Source: Sesamum alatum
Lineage: Eukaryota > Streptophyta > Magnoliopsida > Lamiales > Pedaliaceae
DNA length: 64,000 nt
Direction: 5' to 3'
Assembly: GCA_034509735.1 (NCBI GenBank)
Contig: JACGWO010000005.1
Span: forward strand, 36,176,479-36,240,478
Below, in pieces: positions 51,353-62,039 of the stretch. Below the pieces are notes generated by a model, which saw nothing but the letters and a program-made list of their open reading frames with translations, had not been told where the DNA came from and did not search any database. Both the position numbers and the translations under genes were made by a program. Each line of letters begins with the position of its first letter. Position 1 is the stretch's first letter.

Positions 51353-51780
51353 ATGTCGAGAGAATATTTCTTAGTCTTTTTGCTGGTTGTGATTTCCCAA
51401 TCCCTGCCTTTGCAAATGACAAATTTGGCGACGGGCAAGAGCTGGTCAAGCGCAAGCCACACCATCCACCTAGACATGCACCAGCAACAACACCAAAGCC
51501 TATTTCACCACATTCACAAGTCTCGGACGATGATGCTGAATTAGACGAGGAAATTACTGAGATAGAACTCAAGCACAAGCGACGTCATCCACATAAACAT
51601 GCACCAGCACCAGCACCAAAGGCCAAAGCACCATGTTCGATTGTATGGGACGATGTAGAGGAATTTAATCAAATCAAGCGCAAACACAAGCCGTCTCATC
51701 CGCCTTCAAGTGCACCAGCACCTTCACCAAAGCACAAGAAGCAACCCCCTTCACGATCCAACTTATTTGGATTATTTTAG
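51353..51780 (+). pseudogene. Array copy 19, broken in the signal peptide
   Basis: One T is missing in the signal-peptide T-run (GTGATTTCCCAATCC), so the ATG at 51353 is out of frame with an otherwise complete body ending at 51780. Other changes: S99W, P94 region reading APCSIV, G135R and N108I. Together with the altered G-box and TATA box, this copy is probably inactive. Confidence 0.82.
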
Positions 51781-53309
51781 ATTAATTATCAAAAAATAAA
51801 AAAATATTGCTGCCGAATAAAAATGTTTCAAGAATTAAGCTACTTATTTGTAATTCAACTGCAACTGCCACAAAACTTTAATGTGTGTAAAGTATATTCA
51901 TATCCTGGATTATCGTATAATATAGTATTGAACAAAAGTTATGTGAAATTATGTTCTGCCTTGCTCACATGAGAACTAATGCATTTATCCGAGATGAATA
52001 GAAGAATTACTTCACAGCTACACAATTACCTACTTTGTTCTAGTCGATGTTTTATTTTCCTAATCATTTTGTGAAAAGATTCAATTAATCAAAATACTAC
52101 TAAGTTTTCCAAATAATTTAAATTGACGCATTCAAGAGTATATAATTGGTATTATTTTACAATATAAGTACACATCAAATCCAACTGTTGGATAAGGTCA
52201 CCCCGAGACCATATATATTACATGCATTTAGGGTTTAGACAAATCCGATTAATAAATATCGAAATATCATATTTTTAAAATTTGGATAGTTTTACTGATA
52301 AAATTTTCGACGAGATTTTCATCAATTTTGAAGTTATTTTGAAATCCATTGACAATATCATTGGAAAAATTTAAACTTTTTTGGAATATTCCTCCAAAAT
52401 TAGGGTTTCAAATGGCTTTTTTAGTTATTTTGTCGACGGATATTTTGAATTTTGGGTCACACCAATTTTTTTTTTTTTTTTTTTTTTTGGTTCTCATGTT
52501 GAATTCAATTTCTTATCAACAACCTTATCGATAGATTTTTAAATTTTTTAAATTTTTTTTAATTATTACCCTTTTGATTATTTCCAATTGAAATACCAAC
52601 AGATTTTGGAATGAAAAAATTTACAACTTTTCGATAGCGTTCTTTCGTCGAAAAATTCATTCTGAAACCTTAGAAACCAACACCCGCAAATAAAATATCG
52701 GCAATCAATTGGAAATTCTAATTAATTTTACGATGAATTTCCGACGGTGTTACACATAAGGCGTAACCCTCGTATAAACAAATTAAGTCTTCGTCTGAAT
52801 TTTCCTATGGATGTTTTCCGTTGGAGAAACCATTTTAAATATGCGTACTCAATTCCTTGAATAAAATATATAACCGAATTCATTTTCTTATATATATATA
52901 TATGTATTAAACTCATTAAGACTAATTTACATTATAAAATCAGAGCCACTGTACACTTAGTGAATTGGTCGTCCTCAATGTAAACAATACATGCAGTAAA
53001 ATTTACAATAAAAATTCAATCTACTATACAACTCATGCATTGATTGAAAATGATGCATAGATTGAATATACAATCTATTATACAATTGGTGCAATTATTA
53101 AAATCACTGCACCTTAAATGTAATAAATTTATAAATAAAAATCCAATCCAATATACAACTAGGGCATTGATTGAAAATAATGGATACGACATGTGTATGA
53201 AGATGCAGGAGGGCTTCTTACATGCTTTTATAACTAAATGAATTTACATTCTATATACTATTATGGTGATATTAATTTGTTCCTGGGGAAGGGGTTCACA
53301 ATATTTCAC

Positions 53310-53317
53310 TTTAAAAA
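53310..53317 (+). promoter_or_regulatory. Altered TATA element of copy 20
   Basis: TTTAAAAA replaces TATAAAAA at -64, as in copy 19. The G-box upstream is also changed (CATGTG). Confidence 0.5.
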
Positions 53318-53373
53318 CAAACACCTCTCTCCAAGATTTTCACCAACCCAAAATTTGACCAAACATCGCAATC

Positions 53374-53802
53374 ATGTCAAGAGCATATTTCTTAGTCCTT
53401 TACTGGTTGTGCTTTTCGCAATCCCTGCCTTCGCAAATGACAAAATTTGGCGACAGGCAAGAGCTTCTCAAGCGCAAGCCACACCATCCACCTAGACATG
53501 CACCAGCACCAACACCAAAGCCTATTTCACCACATTCACGAGTATCGGACGATGATGCTGAATTAGACGAGGAAATTACTGAGATAGAACTCAAGCACAA
53601 GCGACGTCATCCACATAAACATGCACCAACACCAGCACCAAAGCCCAAAATACAACGTTTGATAGTATCGGACGATGTAGAGGAATTTAATCAAACCAAG
53701 CGCAAACACAAGCCGTCTCATCCGCCTTCAAGTGCACCAACACCTTCACCAAAGCACAAGAGGCAACCCATTTCAGGATCCAACTTATTTGGATTGTTTT
53801 AG
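53374..53802 (+). CDS. Secreted three-module His/Pro-rich protein, array copy 20, with rewritten N-terminus
   Basis: 142 codons and open from ATG to the normal stop, but a 1-nt loss in the signal core (CTTTACTGG for CTTTTGCTGG) is compensated by one extra A about 45 nt later (ACAAAATTTGG). Residues 10-23 are therefore read in a different frame: MSRAYFLVLYWLCFSQSLPS replaces the normal signal peptide. A hydrophobic stretch remains (AYFLVLYWLCF), so export is possible but not certain. The mature part also differs most among open copies: V27D, G28R, V32L, P58S, N59D, A91P, A93I, P94Q, S96L, N108T, K130R and P133I. The promoter elements are altered too. Confidence 0.65.
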   Translation: MSRAYFLVLYWLCFSQSLPSQMTKFGDRQELLKRKPHHPPRHAPAPTPKPISPHSRVSDDDAELDEEITEIELKHKRRHPHKHAPTPAPKPKIQRLIVSDDVEEFNQTKRKHKPSHPPSSAPTPSPKHKRQPISGSNLFGLF

Positions 53803-55466
53803 ATTAATTACCAATAAATAAAAAAATGTTGCCGCTGAATAAAAATATTTCAAGAATTCAACTACTTATTTGTCACTAAACTGCAATTGCCACAAAACTT
53901 TAAAGTATGTAAAGTATTCATATCATGAATTATCTTATAATATAGTATTGAACAAAAGTTATGTGAAGTTATGTTCTGTCTTGCTCACATGGGAACTAAT
54001 GCATTTATCCCTTATGAACAGAAGAATTACTTCATAGCTACAAAATTACCTACTTTCTTTTAGTCGATGTTTTATTTTCTTAATCATTTTGTGAAAAGAT
54101 TCAGGTAGTCCTTTTTAGCTTGTTCAATTCATTAAAATACTACTACGTTTTTCAAAAAATTAAAATTGACGTATTCAAGAGTATATAATTGGTATTATTC
54201 TACAATATAAGTACATGTCAAATCCAACTGTTAGATAAAGTCACACAAACACCATATATATTACATGCCTTTAGGGTTTAGACAAATTCGGTTAACAAAT
54301 GTCGAGATATCATATTTTGAAAATTTGGATAGTTTTGCTGATAAGATTTTTAACGAGATTTTCATCAATTTTGAAGTTATTTTGAAAACCATTCATAATA
54401 CCATTGGAAAATTTTAACTTTTTTGGAATATTCAGCAAAAATTAGGGTTTCGAACGACTTTTTTAGCTATTTTGTCGGCAGATCTTTTGAATTTCGATTT
54501 GCACCAGTTTTTTTGTTTCTCATTCCGAATTCAATTTCTTATCAACAACCTTATCGATAGATTTTTAAATTTTTTATCAATTTTTTCAATTATTACCCAT
54601 TTGCTTATTTCCAACCGAAATACCAACAGATTTTGAAACGAAAAATTATACAACTTTTCGACAGCCTTCTTTCGTTGAAAAATCCATCCCCAAACCTTAG
54701 AAATCAACACCCGCAAATAAAATGTTGGCAATAAATTCAAAATTCCAATAGATTTTACGACGACTTTCTGACGGTGTTACACATCAGGCCTAACGGTCGG
54801 ATAAACAAATTAAGTCGTGAAAACTTCGTTTGAATTTTCCTAAGGATGTTTTCCATTGGAGAAACCATTTTAAATATGAGTACTCAATTCCTATGAATAC
54901 AATATATAACCGAATTCATTTTCTTAAAACAGATTCGATTGTATCCTTTAATACATATTATATATATAAAAATGTCACTACAAATTTTCTTTCTTGGATA
55001 AAATAGATTACACGTTCCTTATATGCGTGGCTTATTTCTTTTATATATATATATGTGTGTGTATGTATTAAATTCATTAAGATTAATTTACAATAAAAAA
55101 TCAAATTCATTGTACACTTAGTTAATTGGTCGTCCTCAATGTAAATAATACATGTAATAAAATTTCCCATAAAAATCCAATCTACTATACAACTTTGATC
55201 GAAAATGATGTATAGATTGAATATACAATCTATTATACAATTGGTGCAATTATTAAAAACACTGCACCTTAAATGTAATAAATTTATAAATAAAAATCCA
55301 ATCCAATATACAACTAGGGCATTGATTGAAAATAATGTATACGACACGTGTACGAAGATGCTCGAGGGCTTCATACATGCTTTTATAACTAAATGAATTT
55401 ACATTCTATATACTAGTATGGTGACATTAATTTGTTCCGGGGGAGGGGTTTCACAATATTTCACTC
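53803..55466 (+). repeat. Orphan spacer and promoter without a gene
   Basis: A complete unit spacer follows copy 20, including the G-box at 55345-55350 and the G-rich tract, but it breaks off at TTTCACT (55460-55466), just where the TATA box should follow. It is joined there to F segment sequence (CTATGTGGAAAA). CACT is shared by both parents of the junction. Confidence 0.8.
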
Positions 55467-55951
55467 TATGTGGAAAAAAAAACACTTAACAATGACGACT
55501 TTGAGGATGCAAAGGGGATTTTCAGGGGGGAATCGCGGGGGATGAGGAAGAAGACCAAAGTGAAAAAAATCTATTTAGTCTTGCTTTCATTTATTTATTT
55601 ATTTGTGGAGCAAAAAAATATGTCGAAAAGATTGACAAAAACTTATTAACAGAAAGGGTTTTGTTTGTTTGCTTTTACAACTCTATCGTTAATTAATATT
55701 ACAATTCATCGATGAATTTGTACGAAAAGTCTGAATGACGACGTTTTTATGAATTGTTTGTAAATCAGTCAAAAAAAAAAAAAAACAAATTTCGTTCAAA
55801 AAATCCATCCCTAATTTTTTACTTGATTATTTTCAAAAATGGAAAAGCCCCAATGATATCTTTAGGCCACTGAATTGCTCATAATTGTGAAATAAATATG
55901 TATTACAACACAATTGAATAACACATAAAAAATAAGTATATTTTCTTATAT
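55463..55951. repeat. F segment copy 1
   Basis: It matches about 60232-61000 (with that copy's MITE left out) and, in its second half, 7325-7560. It has no coding potential. It contains the empty site CGTTAATTAATATTAC for the MITE present in copy 2, and is cut at its right end by the LINE region. Confidence 0.75.
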
Positions 55952-58706
55952 GACAGTCAAATTTCAAAGCAACCTCCATCGCTGATGTTCCCTGTATATC
56001 TTGGTATGTTATGTCGCTAATTTCACGCCTGACCCCTGTAGCATGTGAAACAACAACACCACATCCACATTATTATATTATAAGTTCATTAATTTCTACA
56101 AATAGCAAGTTTCAGCAAGGGTAACATATGAGAGCTCCAGTCTCCAACATGCACACGACTCTCTCCCGCGACCAAAACCCTAACCCGAATCCTAATTTGT
56201 GGCTGCCGGATCCGCCTAACCGGCGGTCCTTCCCTGGAGCACTGACGAACGATGGCGAGGGGGCTCCCCTATCCCCTCATGCGGCGAAGAAAATTTTTGC
56301 TGAAGAGACGGAGTACTACGGGAAGTTGTGTCTCCACCGGGGCGGCCGAGCCATTAATCTCTCCTCGGCAGAGACTGAAAAACTGGCGGCACATCTTAAG
56401 TTTGCCATGGTGGGTAAGTTCTCCCACGGATACCCGAACATGCAGGCCATACGGGCATATTTTTGCAGGCTTGCCTCAGGGGGGGCGTACTCCATCAGGG
56501 TAATCAACATGAAACATATTTTGATCAAATTGAACAATGAAGAGGATCTTTCCAGGCTCTAGTTGAAACAGATTATGTTCATCAACGGCTTTCCGATGAG
56601 AATGTTTAAATGGCCACCGAATTTTGACCCAAAAGTGGAATCGTCTATTGCTTGTTTAGATTCGGTTGTCGGAACTGCCGGTTCACCTGTTCCATAAGAA
56701 AGCACTGTATGATATTGCGAGTCGTGTCCGGATGCTGCTCTAGTTGGATGCAGCGACCGCAGAAGGGCACTGGCTGAGAGTGGCTAGGGTGTGTGTGGAG
56801 CTTGACCTAACGAAACCACGACCCCGTCTATCTGGATCGACTGTGATGGTAGATTTCTCCTACAATTGGTGGTCTATGAACATTGCCCATAATACTGCTC
56901 CAAATGCCGACACCTTGGCCACGGGGTGGATGTCTGTAGGGAAGGCCGTGAGAAAGATATTGAACAGTCCTTGGGAGAGGCCCCTAATGAGGATCTGCGA
57001 CTCATCATTAACAGGAGGCGCGGCCAAGAAATCAATCAAGAGAAACAGCCTTTGGAACAGGTGGCGGAAAACGTGAATGACCATGCGCCGCCGACAAGAG
57101 CGATCCCGTTGGGCCCGAGGGCGCAGGAGGATGGTCAGAATTCGGAGGCGGCCCGGGGTCTGGGTCGGGTACATAGGGATTGTTAGAGGACCCATTCGCC
57201 GAAGACGGGGGATGGGAATCGGGGGACTAAATGTCATGGACCAAGAGGATGCCAATGGGAATGCACAAGATGGGGATGTGGAGAATATCAGTAGCATGCC
57301 TAGCCTTGAAACAGTACCTGAAGTTGATGACGTGGTGGAGGGGGCAGTCAGGCCGCTCTCGGATACTCGGGGGCTCACAGTGGGGGCCGTCGGCCGATGA
57401 TAATCCAATACGCGCCATCTGTGTCTTTGCTCCCCGGGGGTCAAGTTTGGATAGTCAAAACTATGTGGCGGCGCAGGACGATGAACAAGAACATGAGGAA
57501 TCGTCTGACAACCATGATACATCACAGTTGCTGTCTACGAAGGATGACAAGTTTGTTGAAATACAGGCCAAGGGCTGTCATCACCGTGGGATGTCGCTCT
57601 CTCGGCCAGACAGGGTCATGACTCGAAGTCTCTCACGAGTACAGTCTGTCTCCCCCCCCCCCCACGTCTTAAATGAATATTGTGATCTGGAATGCCCGCA
57701 GAATAGGAAATAAACTAAGGATTCTGAGGAAAATGTGCAAGGATCATCAAGTAGATGTTTGTGGTGTTATTGACCCTTGCATCCGCTGGGGCGATGTGGA
57801 TATCCGGCATCGCCTCAGATTCACGGAAGTGGTTCGGAATTGTAACAATAAAATCTAGTGCTTGGTTCGTGATATAATTGATTATCAGGTAGTGGTGGAT
57901 GATGAACAACTGTTGCACCTTCTTACGTTGTCGGTTGTTCAGGACCCCATCTTTTGCACCAGTGTTTACGGTAAATGTGATAAGGCAACGCGATGGTATA
58001 TTTGGACTTTGATGCGCAGTTTGGTGGAGCAAGGGGTACCATGGTGTATTGTGGGTGACTTCAACTCCTTAGTTTCTGTCTCGGAGCGTACCAGTGGGGC
58101 GTACCCAGCCCACCACTCCATTGAGGAGTTCTTGGAAGTAATATTTGATGATGGCCTTATGGATGTAGGTTTGCAAGGGGGCCCGTAAACATGGACAGAC
58201 CACCAGCTATGGCAGCGGTTGGATCGTATTTTATTCTCTAGTGAGTGGCTGGGGGTTCTCCCTAGGACGTCTGTTCAACACCTCTCCCGGTTTGGCTCAG
58301 ACCATTGCCCTCTCTTAGCTCTGGCCTTGCTAGCCACCGTAGCGAGCCCGGCCTCTTTCCGCTTTCAAAACATGTGGTGTGGGCATCCCCAATTTATGGC
58401 TTTGATGGAGGAGGTTTGGGGTCTCCCCGTCCATCACACAAGCATGGCAAGACTCAAGGAGAAGTTGTTGAGACTCAAGGACAAGTTGTTGAGACTCAAG
58501 CAGCACCTTCGCCACTGGAATAAGGCTGTCTTTGGAGATATATTCCGAAACTTAGACCAGGTAGAAATGCATGCTCGGATGGTTGAGCGTCAGTATGATC
58601 TTGCCCCTACTGAGACCAATCTGGTTGAGATGAACAAGGCCACCGCCTTGCTACAACGCGCGTTGTTAGTAGAGGAGGATTTTTTGAGACAAAAATCGGC
58701 ATGCAA
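55952..58706 (+). mobile_element. LINE A (non-LTR retrotransposon), cut off in ORF2
   Basis: Two consecutive LINE reading regions on the plus strand: ORF1 (nucleic-acid-binding) and the endonuclease start of ORF2. No reverse transcriptase or poly-A tail is present. The element stops after EEDFLRQKSA and is joined at about 58707-58723 to array-unit sequence. The intact 5' side and missing 3' side is the reverse of normal LINE 5' truncation, so a later deletion or recombination removed the rest. Confidence 0.85.
56128..57670 (+). pseudogene. LINE A ORF1 (DUF4283-type, degenerate CCHC)
   Basis: The first part encodes the DUF4283-like region (KKIFAEETEYYGKLCLHRGG, LKFAMVGKFSHGYPNMQAIR, VINMKHILIKLNNEEDLSRL). 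It meets a stop at 56560-56562 where the sister element has Trp (RLWLKQ). The zinc knuckle near 56880-56945 is decayed, with CRHLGH still readable. The C-terminal part is spread over several frames. ORF1 proteins of this class bind the element RNA. Confidence 0.8.
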
Positions 58707-58718
58707 GAGAAATACCAA
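57673..58718 (+). pseudogene. LINE A ORF2, endonuclease domain only
   Basis: It starts MNIVIWNARRIGNKLRILRK. Endonuclease/exonuclease/phosphatase motifs are visible: WNAR near the start, GDFNSLVSVSE (about residue 129), and GSDHCPLLAL. Two in-frame stops, at 57856-57858 (after VRNCNNKI) and 58186-58188 (before TWTD), interrupt an otherwise continuous frame. The position usually held by the catalytic Glu reads GVIDPCIR. The frame runs on into unit sequence after about 58706, so the reverse transcriptase is absent. Confidence 0.82.
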
Positions 58719-58719
58719 C

Positions 58720-59356
58720 AGAAATACAATATATAACCAAATTCATTTTCTTAAAACAAATTCGATTGTATCCTTTAATAATTATTATATATATAAAAAA
58801 TGTCACTACAAATTTTCTTTCTTAGATAAAATAGATTACACGTTCCTTATATGCGTGGTTTATTTCTTTATATATATATATATGTATTAAACTCATTAAG
58901 ATTAATTTACAATAAAAAAATCAAATCCACTTAACCCTTTGTTAATTTGTCGTTCTCAATGTAAATAATACATGTAATAAAAATTTACAATAAAATCCCA
59001 ATCTACAATACAACTCATGCATTGATTGAAAATGATGTATAGATTGAATATACAATCTATTATACAATTGGTGCAATTATTAAAAACACTGCACCTTAAA
59101 TGTAATAAATCTATAAATAAAAATCCAATCGAATATACAACTAGGGCATTGATTAAGAATAATGTATACGACACGTGTACGAAGATGTAGGAGGGCTTCA
59201 TAAATGATTTTATAATTGAATGAATTTACATTCTATATACTAGTATATTGACATTAAATTGTTCCGGGGAGAGGGGGGTCACAAAATTTGACTATAAAAA
59301 CAAACACCTCTCTCCAAGATTTTCACCAACCCAAAATTTGACCAAACATCGCAATC
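58720..59356 (+). repeat. Partial unit spacer and promoter of copy 21
   Basis: Starts abruptly at the AATACAATATATAACC phrase in mid-spacer and continues normally through the TA run, G-box and TATA box (CTATAAAAAC) to the gene. Confidence 0.8.
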
Positions 59357-59785
59357 ATGTTGAGAGCATATTTCTTAATCCTTTTGCTGGTTGTGTTTTT
59401 CGCAATCCCTGCCTTCGCAAATGACAAATTTGGCGACGGGCAAGAGCTGCTCAAGCGCAAGCCACACCATCCACCTAGACATGCACCGGCACCAACACCA
59501 TAGCCTATTTCACCACATTCACAAGTATCGGACGATTATGTGGAATTAGACGAGAAAATTAGTGAGATAGAACTCAAGCACAAGTGACGTCATCCACATA
59601 AACATGCCCCAGCACAAGCACTAAAGGCCAAAGCACCACGTTTGATAATATCGGACGATGTAGAGGAATTTAATCAAATCAAGCGCAAACACAAGCCGTC
59701 TCATCTGCCTTCAAGTGCACCAGCACCTTCACCAAAGCACAAGAAGCAACCACCTTCAGGATCCAACTTATTTGGATTGTTTTAG
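59357..59785 (+). pseudogene. Array copy 21, with premature stops
   Basis: Full length at 143 codons without indels, but codon 49 (AAG to TAG in module 1) and a second stop in module 2 (AAGTGACG) truncate it. The predicted product would be a signal peptide (MLRAYFLILLLVVFFAIPAFA) plus 27 residues. The promoter G-box and TATA box are intact. Confidence 0.85.
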
Positions 59786-60175
59786 ATTAATTACAAAAAA
59801 ATAAAAAATATTGCTGCTAAATAAAAATGTTTCAAGAATTCAGCTACTTATTTGTCATTTAATTGCAACTGCCACAAAACTTTAATGTGTGTAAAGTATT
59901 CATATCATGAATTGTCTTATAATATAGTATTGAACAAAAGTTATGTGAATTTATGTTCTGCTTTGCTCACATGAGAACTAATCCATATATCCCATATGAA
60001 TAGAACAATTACTTCATAGCTACAAAATTACCTACTTTCTTCTAGTCGATGTTTTATTTTCTTATTTATTTTGTGAAAAGATTGAGGTAATCCTTTTTAA
60101 GTTGTTCAATTAATTACAATACTACTAAAATTTTCAAATGATTAAAATTATTTTACAAAATAAGTGGACGTCAAA

Positions 60176-61022
60176 GTTTTTGTTCTTTGTGCACAAGCCT
60201 TTAAAATAATTAAGAGAATATACATATATATCACTCTATGTGGGAAAAAGCACTTAAGAATGACGGACTTTGAGGGTGCGAAGGGGATTTGCATAGGGTA
60301 ATTGGGGGGATGAGGAAGAAGACCAAAGTGAGAAAAATCTATTTGGTCCCGCTTTTATTTATTAATTTATTTGTGGAGCAAAAAAATCCATGGGAGAGAT
60401 TGAGAAAAACTAATTAATAGAAAGGGTTTCTTTTGTTCGCCTTACAACTCTGTCGTTAAGCCCTACAAGAAAAACATTCAATAGCAACGAAAAAAATCAG
60501 CGTCGAGCTAATTAGCAAGTAAAATTTCGTTGCTAATGCATTACATAATATAAGAAATTTAATTGCTAATGAATTTAGCAATGAAAATTTACTTGCTAAC
60601 TAGTTTAGCAACAAGTTATTTAAAATATATATTAAGTAGTGTAGATTAGCAACGAAAATTTTACTTGCTAATTATCTCAACGCTGATTTCAGCAATAATT
60701 TTTTTCATTGCTATTAAACTATTTTCTTGTAGTGAAGTATTACAATTCGTCGAAGAATTTGTAGGAAACGTCTAAATGGCAACGTTTTTATGAATTATTT
60801 GTAAATCAGTCGAAAAAAAATTCATCGAAAAAACCATATCTAATTATTTACTCCATTATTTTTAAAAAATAGAAAAGCCCCAATTATATGTTTAGGCCAC
60901 TGAATTGTTCATAACTGTGAAAGAAATGTGTATTACAACACAATTGAATGACACATAAAAAATAAGTTTAGTTTCTTACATGCGTTTACAAAAAATCATC
61001 TACCGTTATACTGCATCATCCA
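60176..61022. repeat. F segment copy 2
   Basis: It follows the 3' region of copy 21 after GTCAAA at about 60175 and matches F copy 1 from the phrase CACTCTATGTGG onward. It contains a 274-bp MITE and ends in ATCATCC, directly followed by a unit fragment. Confidence 0.75.
60461..60734. mobile_element. CACTA-type MITE, 274 bp
   Basis: The right end reads inward as CACTACAAGAAAA and the left end is CCCTACAAGAAAA, the usual CACTA-type terminus. The 3-bp duplication AAG lies on both sides (60458-60460 and 60735-60737). Inside are repeated AGCAA(C/T)GAAAAT phrases in both orientations. F copy 1 shows the empty site at the same place (about 55688-55703). Confidence 0.85.
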
Positions 61023-61132
61023 AATACAATGTATAACTGAAATCATTTTTTTAAAACATATTCTATTGTATTCTTTAATACATATTATATATACAAATGT
61101 CAGTACAAATTTTCTTTCTTCGATAAAATAGA
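61023..61132 (+). repeat. Fragment of an array unit (spacer part)
   Basis: AAATACAATGTATAACTG through TTCGATAAAATAGAT matches the mid-spacer part of the array unit. Its continuation is cut by the following MULE end. It begins at the same point where the partial unit of copy 21 begins. Confidence 0.75.
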
Positions 61133-62010
61133 TGGCTTAAATGATTTTTTGGTCCTATAAGTATTGTCATTTAGAATTTTTGTCCTTTATGTTTTTAGGG
61201 TTGAAAATTGATCCTGTAATTTTTTCTCACTTCACGATTTTAGTCCTTCCAATGTCGGAAATTTAAAAACTTTTCGGAATTGCTCACGTGCCACTCACGT
61301 GTGTGTTCTAAATTGGGGCTTTGTATTGGCCAATTTTTCCAACATGGACCCAAAAAAATTATAAAAAAAATGACGTGGCTTACCCAACCATGTCATGTGC
61401 TAACTCAAAAAAAAAGGAGGGGAAGTGTTTAGCCTTCTCATAATCTCTCTTTCTCCTCAAACGGCACTTTCTCCCCCAAAAACCTTTTTAATCCCCTCCC
61501 CTAAAAAACCCTAATCTGCTAAAATTCAAATCGACATTAATCTCCATAGATTTGCTTGATGAAAGGGAAATCATGTGTTTGTCGAAGTGGTAGGATGGTG
61601 ATGAAACGGCCTGAGAGGCATATGGGTTTGTCCCCACCTCTTTACCATCAGTGGCTTTGTTTGTTTGTTTATACTCATTTCTTTCAGTGTATTTATGTGC
61701 TTTGGTGGTTGTAAAAAATATGTTTCTTACTCTATTTATGGGTATCAGAATTGTTTATGATATGTTAGGCCCTTGTTGGTCCACCCCTCCCCCGTTTATT
61801 ATATATATGTAGTGGTCTCTTTCTTCAATTTTTCTCTTTTAATAATGTGAGTATTCTGTTTTTGTGTGTATTGTTAGTGACTTTCCTGTTTTGTTTTTAT
61901 TTTTATTTTTTTTCTCATTAAACAGACCTAGACAATGATTCTGTTACCATGAGTATTTGTTATGGGGGTATGCCTGTGCATATTCCTAAAGCCAAATAGG
62001 TTGGTGGTAA
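61133..62010 (+). mobile_element. 5' end of a further MULE, interrupted by LINE B
   Basis: A terminal-repeat-like start (GGTCCTATAAGTA..., with several GGTCC/GTCCT phrases to about 61260) lies in the array unit. A leader with T-rich intron-like DNA follows. At about 61949-62010 the N-terminal domain of a mudrA-like protein is readable (MSICYGGMPVHIPKAK, a stop, then VGGKTYK), parallel to the start of the 4.8 kb MULE. The rest is replaced by LINE B and the right end lies outside the window. Confidence 0.6.
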
Positions 62011-62039
62011 GACCTACAAACACTGGAAAAAAAGATTCC

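Larger units (their letters stand above)
7608..55466 (+). repeat. Head-to-tail array of about 2.15 kb gene-containing units (copies 1-20)
   Basis: Start codons of the repeated gene are at 8899, 11043, 13194, 15329, 17469, 19608, 21767, 28745, 30903, 33066, 35223, 37384, 39537, 41693, 43845, 46017, 49314, 51353 and 53374. A 3' fragment lies at 47347, and a further pseudogene outside this block at 59357. Most steps are 2135-2172 bp; copies 19 and 20 follow after 2039 and 2021 bp because of spacer deletions. The step from copy 7 to 8 is lengthened by a MULE insertion. All copies have the same orientation. Similarity covers the whole unit, gene and spacer. Central copies are nearly identical, while the end copies differ most, as expected for an array evolving by unequal crossing-over. 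Confidence 0.97.

Noticed and set aside
7608..55466. The array as a simple centromeric or subtelomeric satellite
   Set aside because: The unit is too long and holds a promoter, an intact gene and polyadenylation signals in more than half its copies. No short satellite or telomere-type repeat adjoins it.
55463..55951. F segment as a transposon
   Set aside because: I found no terminal inverted repeats, target duplications or coding sequence at its borders. Duplicated flanking DNA explains it better.
56860..57525. Minus-strand open frame of 221 codons across LINE A
   Set aside because: Shadow of LINE ORF1 on the opposite strand. The plus strand carries recognisable LINE protein motifs here.
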